Assembly (NCBI RefSeq): GCF_029784155.1
Contig: NC_073691.1
Location: 54,135,978-54,199,977, forward strand
Length of the DNA stretch: 64,000 nucleotides
DNA from: Uranotaenia lowii
Taxonomy: Eukaryota > Arthropoda > Insecta > Diptera > Culicidae
Direction of reading: 5' to 3'
Below, in pieces: positions 26,530 to 38,661 of this stretch; the stretch's first letter is position 1, and every line of letters begins with the position of its first letter. The notes below the pieces were generated by a model that was given only the letters and a program-made list of their open reading frames with translations, was not told the DNA's origin and ran no database searches. Made by a program: the position numbers and the translations under genes.

Positions 26530-28965
26530 GTGTGTTCAAAACTTTTAATTCTACTTACAGTAATTTTTCGTTTTAATTGTCCAGAATGTTTTTTGAATCT
26601 ATGAAACTGTCTTGTGGTGCACTTCCATTCCCCCCTGCACCAAAAATCAAACGTCAACATCGAAACAACCTATCGGAACTAGAAAAGGAATTTTCGATCC
26701 AGAAATTTTTTGGCGCAACAAAGTCTAAAAAAGGTCGTTCCGTTGGACCAGACAACATCAGCAACGAAATGCTACGCCGCCTCCCAATCTCCACAAAAGC
26801 ACAACTACTGGATTGCTTAAATGAATTGTGGGAAAAAGGAATATCTCCCTCTTCCTGGAAAGAAGCTATCATCATACATTTTGCGAATGCTTGCAAAGAC
26901 CCAAAGATAACAGGAAACCAAAGGCCAATATCGTTAACAAATTGTCTCTGTAAAACCATGGAACGCATGGTGAACCGTAGGCTCGTCCAATGGATAGAGG
27001 ATCGTAAACTATGGAGCCCACAGCAATATGCCTTCAGAAAAGGAAGAGGAGTGGAACAATATCTCACGGAATTGGAGGCAGCGTTGGATGCTCCTTTCGA
27101 AAAAAAGCAATACACTGAATTAGCCTTACTCGATCTCAGCAAAGCTTACGACACTGCACAAAAGGCACCGATTCTTGCAACCCTCGCTAAGTGGGGTATC
27201 AGTGGAAAACCGTATTTGTTTTTGCAAGACTTTCTCACTGATAGAAAGTTCAAAGTCTCAGTCGGAGGAGCTCTCTCAGAGCTAAAATCCCAGAAAAACG
27301 GAGTCCCTCAAGGTTCAGTCCTCGCCGTAACACTCTTCCTTGTCGCAATGGAGCCACTGTTTGAGAGAGTTCCCCGTGGAATCCAAACCTTCGTCTATGC
27401 CGATGACATAGTTCTCGTTGCATCAAGTACACAGCTAAAAAGTTTTAGGAAAAAACTGCAAAATGCCGTCACCAAAACCGTAGAATGGGCTAATGAAATC
27501 AAATTCACAATTTCGTCCGAGAAGTAAAATGTTCTCCATGTCTGTAGAAGAAGGAAACACAAGGCAGTCCCCGAAATTATGATCCTCGGAAAAAGCATCC
27601 CCAAAGTGAAAAAAGCACGCATACTTGGAGTGACATTCACCAAAACCCTTAACTTCTAGTCTCAGATCTTCGAAACTAAAACAGCACTGCAATCCCGTTT
27701 AAATTTGATACGCGCAATAGGTGGCCGGCCGTATGGAGATCAGAGAAACAGCATTTAAAATCTATTTAGAAGCATCGGTGAGTCAAAAATATTTTATGCT
27801 CTAAATACGATAGGAAGAAAAGGCACACATTTGTTTAAAGCGCTTATGCCTACCTACATTTCCGGAATACACATCGCAGCAGGAGCTATGCGTAGCAGCC
27901 CAGTTCTGTCAATGCATGCTGAAAGTGGTACCTTGCCGTGAAACTTTCGACTTACTTAACGACTTGCTATTAATACGATACGCATGCTTGGAAAACCTCA
28001 TGGTACAATCACTCCCGCCACGGAAAGGTCAATGGAGGCATTTGAAACACTCACTGGAAAAACTATCCCCTCCATTGCTCACTCTATAGCAGTAAACAGC
28101 CGATCTTGGAACGTTGAAAATCCAATCGTAGATTGGTCTATAAAAAAACAATTTAAAGTGGGTGAAAGTAATCAGAAAGCTATCCAATTGTTCAAACACC
28201 ATCAAAAACAACGCTATACATACTTCCTGGAGATATTCACAGACGGATCAGTAGCAAACAACCAGGTTGGCTTTGGTATTTCGTGTGGAAACAGAGAGCT
28301 TCACTACCAACTCCCGGATCAATGTACGATATTCTCCGCTGAAGCTATGGCCATACTTCACGCCCTGCGAAATATAGCGCAAAAATCGAGATACCGATCA
28401 GTGATTTTTTCGGACTCAGCCAGCGTTTTGTCAGCAGTTGATTCTGGGATATCCTTGCACCCATGGATACAAGCGATAGAAGAAGAACAGAAGAAACTTA
28501 AAGCCGTGCTATGTTGGATTCCTGGCCATGTTGGTATCGAAGGTAACAAAAAGGCAGATGAGTTGGCAGCCAAAGGTAGGAGTGGACCTAGAGTTTCCAT
28601 TGGAATTCCAGCTAGTGACATCATCACCTGGGTCAGATCAGAGGTTAGAGCGAAATGGGAAAATTTTTTACAAAAGGCATCCAAACATGTCTTTCTTGAA
28701 ACGTGCTACTGACAGTGGCCCACGTCATCGAAGATTGTAGACTGTACGAGAAGGAAAGGAGAACCTGTGGGATAGGCCACGACATCGCAGCAGCGTTAAA
28801 CACGGCGAACGAAGAAAACCTGATCAAATTTCTCAAAAGTTCAAATTTACTAAACAAATTGTAAAACTAAGAATGTAATTTAAAATGTTCCTTTTTACAA
28901 GAGGAAGAATGACCATGTTGGTTAAAATCCTCTCTAGATAAACAAAATAGAAATAGAAAATAGTG
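26530..28965 (+). mobile_element. I-clade LINE, 5'-truncated
   Basis: It carries an RT followed by an RNase H domain and ends in an A-rich tail (AACAAAATAGAAATAGAAAA) near 28960. Both ends are approximate: the left boundary is set only by where coding similarity starts, and no target-site duplication was found. Confidence 0.7.
26577..28863 (+). pseudogene. I-clade ORF2: reverse transcriptase plus RNase H, with several stops
   Basis: The RT part (26577-27527) shows GRSVGPDNIS, NQRPISLTNC, LALLDLSKAYDTA (motif A), NGVPQGSVLAVTLF (motif B) and FVYADDIVLV (motif C). In the same frame there are stops at 27525 and 27656 and several more before 27984. The RNase H part (27984-28712) then reads IFTDGSV (first Asp), SAEAMAILHAL (Glu), IFSDSASVLSAV (Asp) and WIPGHVGIEGNKKADELA (His and last Asp), so all four catalytic residues are present. 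A deletion near 28710 removes the usual linker, and TVAHVIEDCRLYEKERR follows out of frame up to 28863. RNase H after the RT distinguishes I/LOA/R1-group LINEs from Jockey and RTE. Confidence 0.85.
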
Positions 28966-31900
28966 CATGGAGCAGCATTCATAAAACATCATATTTAACC
29001 CATAGGCATGTATTAGGAAGAAGCTGGTGAAACAAGAAGCAAAATTTTACGAAGATTTCGAGAAAACCACTCCAGAAAGTTCGATCGTGTTAGTCTGGAG
29101 GTTGTTTTTAAAAGATTCCTCCTGACATCAGATCCGTACATCTCACTATCCAATAGAAAATGTATGAAATTTGAAATATACAAAAATCCAATTTTCGTTT
29201 TTAAAAAAGTTGTTCAGATCTGTTAACTATAATAATGATATAAATGCTACGATGTGTACAGTTATTCCTCACGCTGCCAAAAATAGTCAAAAATAACGTT
29301 ATATGAACAATTGCAATTTTGGTCAAGTCCAAATGTAAATAAAAAGCTTTCAACAAAAAATACCTCTCCAGTTTTCAGATATAATGTAGATTTTAACATG
29401 TTCTTTCAAACAAATTGAAGTTTGAATTTTTTAGTTTGCTTCATTTGAAGTTATGGCTCATACAAAACGGCCATTTTTGAACGCAAAATTCATGATAACT
29501 GCGAATCAAAAACAGATATTAGAAATCGGTTTGCTACAAAAGATGCACATAATAATTTGCTAAATACTTGCCGAACACATAACTTTGATAAATGGATACC
29601 CAACAAAGTTATAACAAAAAAACTTGTTTTTGTAGGACCACCCTAACTTGTACACGAAAAATCATCATAAAACCTAAACGTTAATAGATAGACATTCAAA
29701 ATCTTCTACAAAGTTTCATCAATTTTGCTGTTCTGTAAAATTGCTGAACTTAATACAGCACTAGCTCATTACAGTCAAAAAATAATTGTCGTATCAACGG
29801 AATTTTATGAACCACCCTAAAAATGTTACATTCAAAAGTAGCGCCTTGTAATGTCGCACATTTTGATCTTGGACACCAAATGTCTTAAACCTAAAGCAAG
29901 AGCACAAATTATTGTTTCCCGCTAAATTTGATTTATAGACCACTGTGCAATGGAGGATTTTAACAGGATTTGACTAACTAAACCTGCCTCAAAACCGAAA
30001 AACCGCAGAGACGAGCCAATGGAAGGATCTAGCAAGGGGACTTTGGAGAAACGGATTGCTGAACATAAGGTGCCAGGCTAAATGGTTTGCTTCAATTGTT
30101 TGGAGAAAAACCATTACTTCAAACTGCAAAGCCTGCCTTCTGAAAACGTAAATTTTCAGAAAAGTTTGCGGATTTCACGACTTTACCATAGAGAATTATC
30201 CTTACTGTGCAAAAATCGGAAGGAAATTGTCGTAGGATGACGGCGTGACACACGTGAAAACCTTCCACCCACAACAACAAGAACGGCTAACGAAGAAATC
30301 GCGCTACTTATAATCGACGATATAAATATATTTGTGTTCACAACATGCTTAAACTTTTTTCTCGCGTTCAATTGTAAATTTTTGCTGCCAGACAAGTTGA
30401 GAACTGAAGTGTCCATTACTAGGGGACTCAGATGAGTTTTTTGGTGTGGGGGAGTGTGGCGTAGATGTATAGTATAACCTGAAGATGAATGTCTGAAGGC
30501 AATTCAATCTTCAGGTTCAGGATTGCATGGAGTTTTCTGAGGATACCAACGAAGGGCTGGGAATTGAGATTGTCGAAGAGAAATTCTTAATTCCAGAGCA
30601 AGAAAAACTTATCGAAGTCGTGAAGAAGGAGTTGTTTAGTTTAGGAACCACTGTGGTAGCATAAAACCGAGAAGTAGATTTCTGAGTAATAAACCTAATG
30701 GGAGATTGCTCTGTGGATTCTGGAACCCTCAATCTACTTCAGCAGAGTTCTAAGTGGACCTCTCTTGCATTGTGTACGACAATGGTCGTCATCATCATTA
30801 GGAGTGATCATCGATCCCTACCAATGATCATACTACGACTGGCCAGAGAGCTCTCCTATTGTTTTCGGAAAACATCGCAGAATCCAAACCCGATTGACAA
30901 TGCGCTCGCGATCAAACCGGCCATCACGGACGAGTTGAACTCGCACTGTCGTCGTAATAGCATCGCCACCATTAGTCCGAAGAACCTTGTATTTTTAATC
31001 TTAAGCCTAAACTATTTTAACTATTTTTGATGAAGATCTGACGGAACATCAGATAGAAATTTGTACGGTGATGGACATACGCGGGAGTAAGACGAACAAG
31101 TCGTACAGAAATTGACAACATAAGTAAACAATACATATTATCCTAAGGATAAACTGTCCCTCCTTCTTCAAAAGATGCGTATGGGGTGGAGGAAGGACCC
31201 AAATTGGCCTGTGGGACCATCACTAAAAAAAAAAAAAAAGTTCAAACCAACAAATTGAATTATAATTGTACGCTAAGTTGAATCCGCGAGTTTGATTGTG
31301 CATGTTCGAGAAAATCCTGTAACGGAGCTGCGCTTCTTACGTTTTTTTGGATAAGTGATATAACCGATATCACATCGGTAACGCAACTCTGAACGGTTGG
31401 CTGGAGGTCAACGACCTGGCTACGGACTCATCAAGGGGTGACCAGACGACCAAGGAATCAGGTATTGGCCCATTCCGGATCAAACAGGAGTTCAAGGTTT
31501 TCACGGTTGGAGAGTTTCTGGAGACGAACCCTTTGAAGACTCCCAGGATTGAACTTAAGGAGAAATTTGTGAAGGCAGTCCCGATAAGACTCAACCCTTA
31601 TCCGTGGACCTGTCAAAAGCTACCACTGCACCAAGGCCTTGCGAACGAGGGGGGGGGGGAATTTAGGGGTTTTCCAAGTAAATTTTCATCGTAGTAAAGG
31701 GAAGTTTTACTTGATTTTAAAAGGTGTTAAATAAGTGTTAACAAGAAAGTCAGAAATAAGTATAAATTCACCCTAGACTTGAGATATTTCATTTTACGAA
31801 ATTACATATATGCCGTTCACGATTTTAAACTATTTTTCAATTGTAAATTTCGAATTTCAATTTAATCAACATTTTGTATTGAAACTCTAAACTTGACATT

Positions 31901-33956
31901 CAAATAAACTATCTCGTCTTCAGAATAGGGTTTCATTAAGAGGTGTAACGGAATAAATTCAGAGTTTGAAACCAACCATTTTAGCATAAAGATTAATATC
32001 TCGAATACTTATTTTATACATTAATAAGTCGGGAGCCATGATGGTCATCAGAATTAGCAAAACAAAATCTTAAATCTAGTATCCTCTTCCTTATTACTAA
32101 AAATTTTGTTTTTACATAACATCGTGCTCATTCTAAAATTCTGTGCTTAAAATTATGTTTCCAATATTCTGGGTCAGAAACATTCAACCTTATATTCTGA
32201 GTCTCCAAAATTATCATAAATTATACTTTTAAGTGTGAAAAAATAGTGATCAAATTTGATTCGAGTTGAAAATATGAACGTTGGTAGGGTTTGATATGTG
32301 TTCGCTGAATAAAAACTTAAAAAAATAATAGGAAATTGGCCCTTTTAACACACGTGATCATATTGTTCCTTCTAAAGGTTTTTTTTTGCAAATGCATAGA
32401 GATTGGTTGCGGTTTGAAAAAACTGTTACGCTTTTCTGGATAACTTCCTAACTATCAGGTCAAAACCACAAGAACAACTCTCCTCACTCGTTTGGGAAAA
32501 GAATCCTTTCCGAAAACCACTGTATGCTTCTTTACTTCTTTCAAAATTAATTTCAATTTCTAAAGTTGTCAACCACAATCCGATCTACAAATTGTCAGAT
32601 CTCCCCACTCAAAATGGTTGCAAGAAAGCCTGGTTAAAAGACGACAGAAGCCTATTTTTGCCGGCTGCAAATAAATTATTTCAATTCAAGCAGCAGTACT
32701 CCTTTTGACCCACCATCATTCATTCATACATTCGTTCTTTCGTAGGTACGTTGTATGTTCTTTCAATGTGAAAATGTGTGTGCCTCCGCTAGGGCACAAG
32801 AATTGGATTGCATGAAAAATGTAGTCGCAAAATTGCCTTAAATAAAAATGCTTCCATCTCAGAATCCGAATGTGTATGTGTGTGTGCTGATGGCAAATGA
32901 GAATGAGCTAGGGTTCTAGGACCTGGCGTCCCGAGTTGCGTCTGCCCTGATGGAGGAAGCTTTCTGCAACATTTTTATTTTTAATACAAAGCCACATTTT
33001 TACCCCCACATTGAATGCAATTAATCAAATATGAAATATACGGCTCATTCTTCTTGTGGCGACTTAGTAGGTATACTTCATGGAAATGGTTTTACTTTTT
33101 TCGTCCCGGGTAAAAAAACTGAGCCAGCTTCCCCTGCAGGCATCTTAGTTACTTACGCTCCACGGCTCAGGAAAGATGCTGCCTCTACGTTATTACTCAA
33201 AAACTCCCGAAGAATCAAGTTCGCTAAGTACGAGCATTTTCCTGGCGGCAAACGAATTTTATTGCCAATTTGTGAACAACGCACGGCCTGGTGATGCCGT
33301 GGCAAATTTGAACTGACTGAGAAGCCCGCCCGGTCGGAAAATGAAGTGAGCACAACATTATTGGTTGAATTAATGGAGCTTCATCGTGCTTTCTTATTAT
33401 TGTGATTTTTTTCCTCCTTGAGTTTTGAAATTTTTGAAGAGCGCTTTGCTGCGTGCGATAAGTCACTGGAGGCAATTTGGGATTAAATTGAGTTCTTGGC
33501 AGGCTGTTAAATTTCCGGGAGGCTTCGGAATATTGGCTGTTGCCAATTCTGTTCAAAAGTAGGCATGACGGGCAAGCTAAATGCTTTTAACGAAATTTGA
33601 ATCACAATAAAGCGTTCTTCAACAGCTGTAGGCACTTGCTTTGCCCATAATCTTCAGCTTTGAGTTATAAAATTTAAAGAGACCACCTTTGCTGTCCAAT
33701 ATGTGTAAATTTTTAATGGATTTTTTAGTTGGTTGAAGTGAAAAATGTGAAAAATCTATTTTTAAGGCTTTGATTGTTTTTTTCTTTCATTATATGTTTA
33801 AGTCACCGTTGTGTAGCTAACAGATTTTTCAATATTACTAACAGACCCGCTGTGCTTTACAACAACCCTGTCAAAAATATATTTTTAGAAAATATTTAAA
33901 TTTTGTTTTTTATAGGTATCTCAAGTGCTCAGTTTATGCCAAGACTTGAATGGTAG
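28966..33956. other. Noncoding stretch, mostly unclassified repeats, no gene seen
   Basis: AT-rich 28966-30180 contains the word ACCACCCTAA near 29636 and 29812. Around 30455 a G-rich run (GGGGGAGTGTGG) resembles a polypurine tract plus LTR start, but no partner LTR is visible. A plus-strand frame without an ATG is open at 31359-31697. 32590-33570 is GC-richer, apparently unique sequence with small unrecognised frames. A poly-A run lies at 31227-31241. Confidence 0.4.
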
Positions 33957-33976
33957 CCCCCCCCCCCCCCCCCCCC
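33957..33976 (+). repeat. Poly-C run, 20 bp
   Basis: Uninterrupted C homopolymer just before tandem array 2. Confidence 0.9.
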
Positions 33977-33989
33977 ATTCCCTTTGCCA

Positions 33990-35150
33990 TCCACAAGGCA
34001 GAAGAGTCTGTAACACAGAAATTCCAAAGAAATATATCTCGTACTCAAACACCTTCCCATGTCAAATTTGATTCTTGTTTGCTAGATTATTTCTATATCA
34101 AGAAAATTTTATTGTACCCCCTCCCCATTTCTTATGTTCTCACCGAAAAAAGTTGGTATTTCAAAAAACCAAAGAACCGTTTCTCGTACCCAAATAATGT
34201 CCCATGTCAAATTTATTTCCATTTGTTTGACAAGTTCTTGGATTATCTAAAATAGTTCTATGGGAGATCCCCCCTAAACTAATTGTATCCCCAATTGACG
34301 GAGAAAGAAGTTTTAAAATCCACTGCACAATCCAAATGCACTCCCATGCCACATTTTGGTTCCATTTGCTCGATTAATTCTCGGGTTATGCGAAAAATTG
34401 TAACGGAGCCCCCTTTCTCCTTTCTATCACTCTTCTGATCACCCCTCTGGAAGAAGGCAGTAGTTCCAAATATTTATAGAAACATTCCCCGTACTCAAAA
34501 ACTCTACCAAGCATAATTTGGATCCATTTGCTGGATGAATTCTCGAGTGATGTAAAAAATTGTATGAGTGCACCCTCCCACCTTAAAGTTTCCGCACATG
34601 AAGAGCAGAGGCTTCTCAAAATATCATAAAGACGTTTCTCGTATTCATATACCTGCTCATGCCAAATTAAGTTTCAGCTGCATTATAAGTTTTCCAATTA
34701 TGCTTAAAAATGTAAAGGAGCCCCCTTCATTCTTTATATCTCTACACAAAAAAGAGAGGAGGGTATCAAATGTTTATAGAACCATTTCTCGTACCCAAAT
34801 ATCCTTCCAAGCCAAATTTGGTTCCATTTGCTGAAGTAATGCAATAAAACAGGTATAGAAGCCCCCTTCCTCCCTGTCTATATCCTCAATGATATAAGGA
34901 ATGGTCCAAAATAAACATAAAACAGTTCTTGTGTTACCTTACCCTCCCATGCCAAATTAGGTTGCAATATCTTGATTAGTACTCTAGTTATGTGAAAAAA
35001 TGTAAGGCAGCCCCCCTCCTTCCTTCCTATCTCCCCATTGGGGAAAAAAGTGTATAAACCGCGAAGAAATTCAATATCTTCCCTCTTATTTAAAACAAAT
35101 CCATGAAAAAGTACTTTCCTTAAGTAAAAATTTCCAGAAAAGCGAATAAA
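33990..35150. repeat. Degenerate ~150-bp tandem repeat, array 2 (about 7 units)
   Basis: The unit phrase CATGCCAAATTTGGTTCCAT (variously degraded) recurs near 34059, 34202, 34345, 34506, 34657, 34807 and 34949. Each is followed by a TTCTCGAGTTATG-like word and then a C-rich CCCCCTTC word. It is the same family as 10866-11411. Units have diverged, so the array is old. No coding function. Confidence 0.75.
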
Positions 35151-35159
35151 CATAGTTTC

Positions 35160-36010
35160 AGACGCCGCACGAGCTTACAAACGGAGTTATAGGGCCTTTT
35201 CAACCCCTTTTTCTCCATTATTTTGTGAACAATCCAGAAAAAAAATTATTTAGATTTCAAAACTTAGACCAAAAATAGACCTATCTTGTGAATTTTTTCT
35301 GAGAAATAGAATGGAAGCTGTTTGAGTCACCGCACGCTTCGGAAAATGGCGAAATGGATGTTGGTGTGTTGGTGATGAGGGTATCTCAATTCCCCTATAT
35401 TCAATTATTTGAGAAAAAAGTATGTTCAGCCTTCTAAATTTTTAACCAAATGGGACGTATCATGTGTGAATTTTCCGAGGAATCCAATGAAGGCTGTTTG
35501 AGCCACCGCATGCTTCGGAAAATAGAGTTATGGCTGTTTTTACCCTAAATTCCCCTACATTTTTCAATTATCTTAGGAAAAAGCATGTTCGGACTTGAAA
35601 TTTTTGAACCAATTGGAGCTTATCTTATGTAATTTTTTTTTTAAAAGAATCCAATGAAGTCTATTTGAGCCACCACACGGATTGGAAACAGGAGTTATTG
35701 CTGTTTACCCTCAATTTCCCAACATTTTTCAAATATTTCAGAAAAAGCATGTTCGGACTTGATTTTTTGAGCCAAATGGGTCGAATCTTGTGTGCTTTTT
35801 TCGAGGAATGCAACGAAGCCTGTTTGAGTTACCGCACTCGTTGGAAACAAAAGTTATGGTTGTTTTATTCTCAGTCCCCCTACATTTTTCAAATAGTCAG
35901 AAAAAGCATATTCGTACTTGAAAATTTTGAACCAAATGGGGCTTATTTTGTGTGGTATTTTCCGAAAAATCCAATGAAGGCTGTTTGAGCTTCCGCACGC
36001 TTCGGAAAAT
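35160..36010. repeat. Degenerate ~165-bp tandem repeat (about 5 units)
   Basis: The phrase CACCGCACGCTTCGGAAAA or a variant recurs near 35165, 35328, 35505, 35672, 35838 and 35988 (spacings about 150-177). Shared words include AAAAAGCATGTTCGGACTTG, AACCAAATGGG and CAATGAAGGCTGTTTGAG. It is unrelated to the neighbouring 150-bp array. No reading frame is shared between units. Confidence 0.8.
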
Positions 36011-36538
36011 ATCATTCAGAATCAGTTTTTTTCCTTTATGTGGATTTATTAACACATCAGTTATCAATGATTGATTTCACTAAAACTGATTCATTTTAAA
36101 ACTTTTAAATTCATTTCACCGAAACGAGAAGTAATGGATAAAATCTGGTTTAAAAATTCTGACTCTAGAATTATAGATAAAATTTTATAGATAACTTTTT
36201 TAATCTGAAAGACGTTTAATTTTAATTTATTTGATCGAAAATGTGCTCATTATGTATTTGAATATATGATGAGTTGAACCACCGTTAGTTCTAAATTCAT
36301 CGATCTCTTATCGGGAAAAGTTATGATCTTTTAGTAAGAACATTTCAGGATTTTGGAAACTATATGTGGATAAAACGTTATAAGAGATGCATTTAATTTT
36401 TTGAAACATTGAACAAATTTTCTTTTTTTCTTCTTCTAATTTTCCTTTTTATAATCTTGTTATGTTAAAACAAAATGATTTTTATCAATAAGGCCGATAA
36501 ATTGATTTAACATTTTATTATAATATTCAGAAAAAGTA
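36011..36538. other. AT-rich noncoding stretch, no gene seen
   Basis: Low-complexity AT-rich sequence with no recognisable feature. Confidence 0.5.
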
Positions 36539-37487
36539 CCGTAAACTGGGGGAACTTTGATCACTTTTTTCGTTCATTTTAGAATATTTTGGAAAGGGTT
36601 GCTTTTTCATAATACCTAAAAGCTTTAAAACCCTTACTGAGGTGAGGAGTTTTAAACATGCATGGATTGCAGTAAATTCATACGATATTAGTAGTCATAA
36701 TTAAATGTTTGTTTCAAAACCAGATTTCGAGTTTCGGGGTAACTTTGATCACTATGGTTTTTACGTATCTCAACGTCTTCAAATTTATTGTTTTGATGCC
36801 ATTAAGCATAGAAGGCTCAAAACATCGATAACAGTAGTTTTTTGTTTGGACTTAATTGAATTTTTCAACGTTTTCTTTCAAAAACAAATATACTCGAAAG
36901 ATGGACAATGTTGCTGCATACATTCAGGGACAAAAATTTTAAACATTTCTCAATATTTTTTGGCCTCGAAAACAAATTAAATTTTACCTTCTTGCAATTT
37001 CCTAAGTCCTCGTACTGTTCCCACGTTTTTTTTTCTTCAAACTTTACCTTTTTATAGGGTTTTAAGCCATTTTTCCTATACAGGCTTTTTAATGGAAAAT
37101 GATTGTTTTTTTTTCAATATCCAAAAATTATCATCAAATGACCATAAAAATAACACCTAAACTTAACCTGAGCCAAGAAAAACAGTTGAACTTTCACATT
37201 AAACAACCCATTTGCTTCTTAATGCTTAAATTTGATCAGGAGAGAAGTTTGTTTGTGAGTCTTCAAAAAACCAGATATTTTAAGATTTTAAAATTATATT
37301 TTAAGTTATATAAAAAATCTCCCAATAAAAACCAAACTTAGCTTATTTGTAACTCAATTTACAGGCTTTCAAACGTAGTAAACAGTTTTCAAATATTTTA
37401 ACTTTATACTTAGTTAATGACGATTATCTGCAAAAATTTCATGTTGATCAAAGTTACCCCACTGATCAAAGTTCCCCCAGTTTACGG
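36539..37487. mobile_element. MITE with perfect 25-bp TIRs and TA duplication
   Basis: Both ends read CCGTAAACTGGGGGAACTTT inward and then GATCA, a perfect match over 25 bp. The element is flanked by TA (36537-36538 and 37488-37489). The word GGGGTAACTTTGATCA recurs just inside both ends (36735 and, inverted, 37446). It is 949 bp long and encodes no transposase. A TA duplication points to Tc1/mariner-type mobilisation, but superfamily assignment needs a matching autonomous copy. The termini loosely resemble the CCGTCAAACGGGG family at 18857 and 49611. Confidence 0.8.
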
Positions 37488-37489
37488 TA

Positions 37490-38255
37490 CCAAACTTTAT
37501 TGTACCGCTTTTTCAATCTTTCAATCAATAGCTAAACTTTAAACTGAAACTTATTAAAAAAATTAAAATACTTTTTATAAGTTTGTCTTTGTTTTTAAAT
37601 TCTGTATTTTTGTGTTCAGAAAACACGATCTTCTAGGAAGCCTTTAAATATTAATTTAAAAAAGAAAAACTTTGTTGTCTGTTATTCTTCATTCCAGGAA
37701 TGAATATTTCGATTCAACGTGACCAAATATTAAAAGCTTGAAATTTTAAACTATATCTGGGCATGAGAAGAAAAGAATCTTCTCTTTGACCATAAATGTC
37801 ATTCTTGAAAAAAAAAAATCAATTTCTTTATCAAATTGAATTTAATTATTATGGCTGGGTTTTGAATAAATTGTATTAAGTTCTATGGATATTTGTTTTA
37901 CTTATCTAAAATTTATGTTTCAATCTTTAATTGAAAAAGAAAAAAATTTAAACTATATTTTTATTAAACAATTATAATCGTGGGTAATTTTATTTGTATT
38001 AATTTTCCCTGCACTGAATTTTCCATGGCATCCAATACTGGTTTTATTCTAATTATAATTTGTTTTCTAATGTTTCGAAAATACTCACAATGTATTTCTT
38101 GTTCAGAGTAAGGATAACCATTTTGAATAATTTATTGATTTGAAACTTTGATTCTTTAATTAATTATTTTTTCGAGTTTGTGTGATGGTTGGATGGTCAT
38201 GAGTAAGAAAACGATTTTATAAATAAATTTCCTTATTAATTACGCATTTCTTGTA
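37490..38255. other. AT-rich noncoding stretch, no gene seen
   Basis: Low-complexity AT-rich sequence with no recognisable feature. Confidence 0.5.
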
Positions 38256-38258
38256 TTA

Positions 38259-38658
38259 GGCCGGAACAAATTTCAAATCCTTCTTTTGTCACTCTGAGTT
38301 GGAACATCGCGAGGGGGGGGGGGGGGAGCAAAAAAAAACAATGCGAAAAACAAATAAATTGGAATAAATTGCACGGAAGCTTGTATGCAAGATAATTGCA
38401 TACTATATCGTTGCTCAAAACCTATAAATCAAGTTAATTTTTATGAAATAATTCAATCACATCAAGAAACCAGAAGGTGGAATAATTCCCATCTTCTTAA
38501 ATTTGTTTTCTGGTCTTGTAATCTTTCAGATATTGGAATTATTTATCAAAATTTTCAAGAATTACTTCAAACTTTCATTATTCCCCCCCCCCCCCCCCCC
38601 CGGGTTTTTTGGAAATTTCAAAGGATGGCAAAAGAAGAAATTGAAATTTGTTCCAGCC
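38259..38658. mobile_element. PIF/Harbinger-like MITE with internal poly-G runs
   Basis: The ends read GGCYGGAACAAATTTCAA inward (GGCCGGAAC left, GGCTGGAAC right) and are flanked by TTA on both sides (38656-38658 side: 38659-38661; left: 38256-38258). A GGC start with a TTA/TAA duplication is typical of PIF/Harbinger. Inside each arm, about 55-75 bp from the end, is a long G run (38313-38326 left; C run 38583-38601 on the plus strand at right). A third copy of the same terminus with a G run lies at 56472. It is 400 bp and noncoding. Confidence 0.7.
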
Positions 38659-38661
38659 TTA

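Noticed and set aside
30455..30480. Polypurine tract and LTR start
   Set aside because: Only a G-rich word followed by TG; no partner LTR, no adjoining pol sequence.
30698..31030. 110-codon plus-strand frame
   Set aside because: No recognisable motif and no supporting signals.
33031..33294. 87-codon plus-strand frame
   Set aside because: Overlapped by minus-strand frames; no motif.
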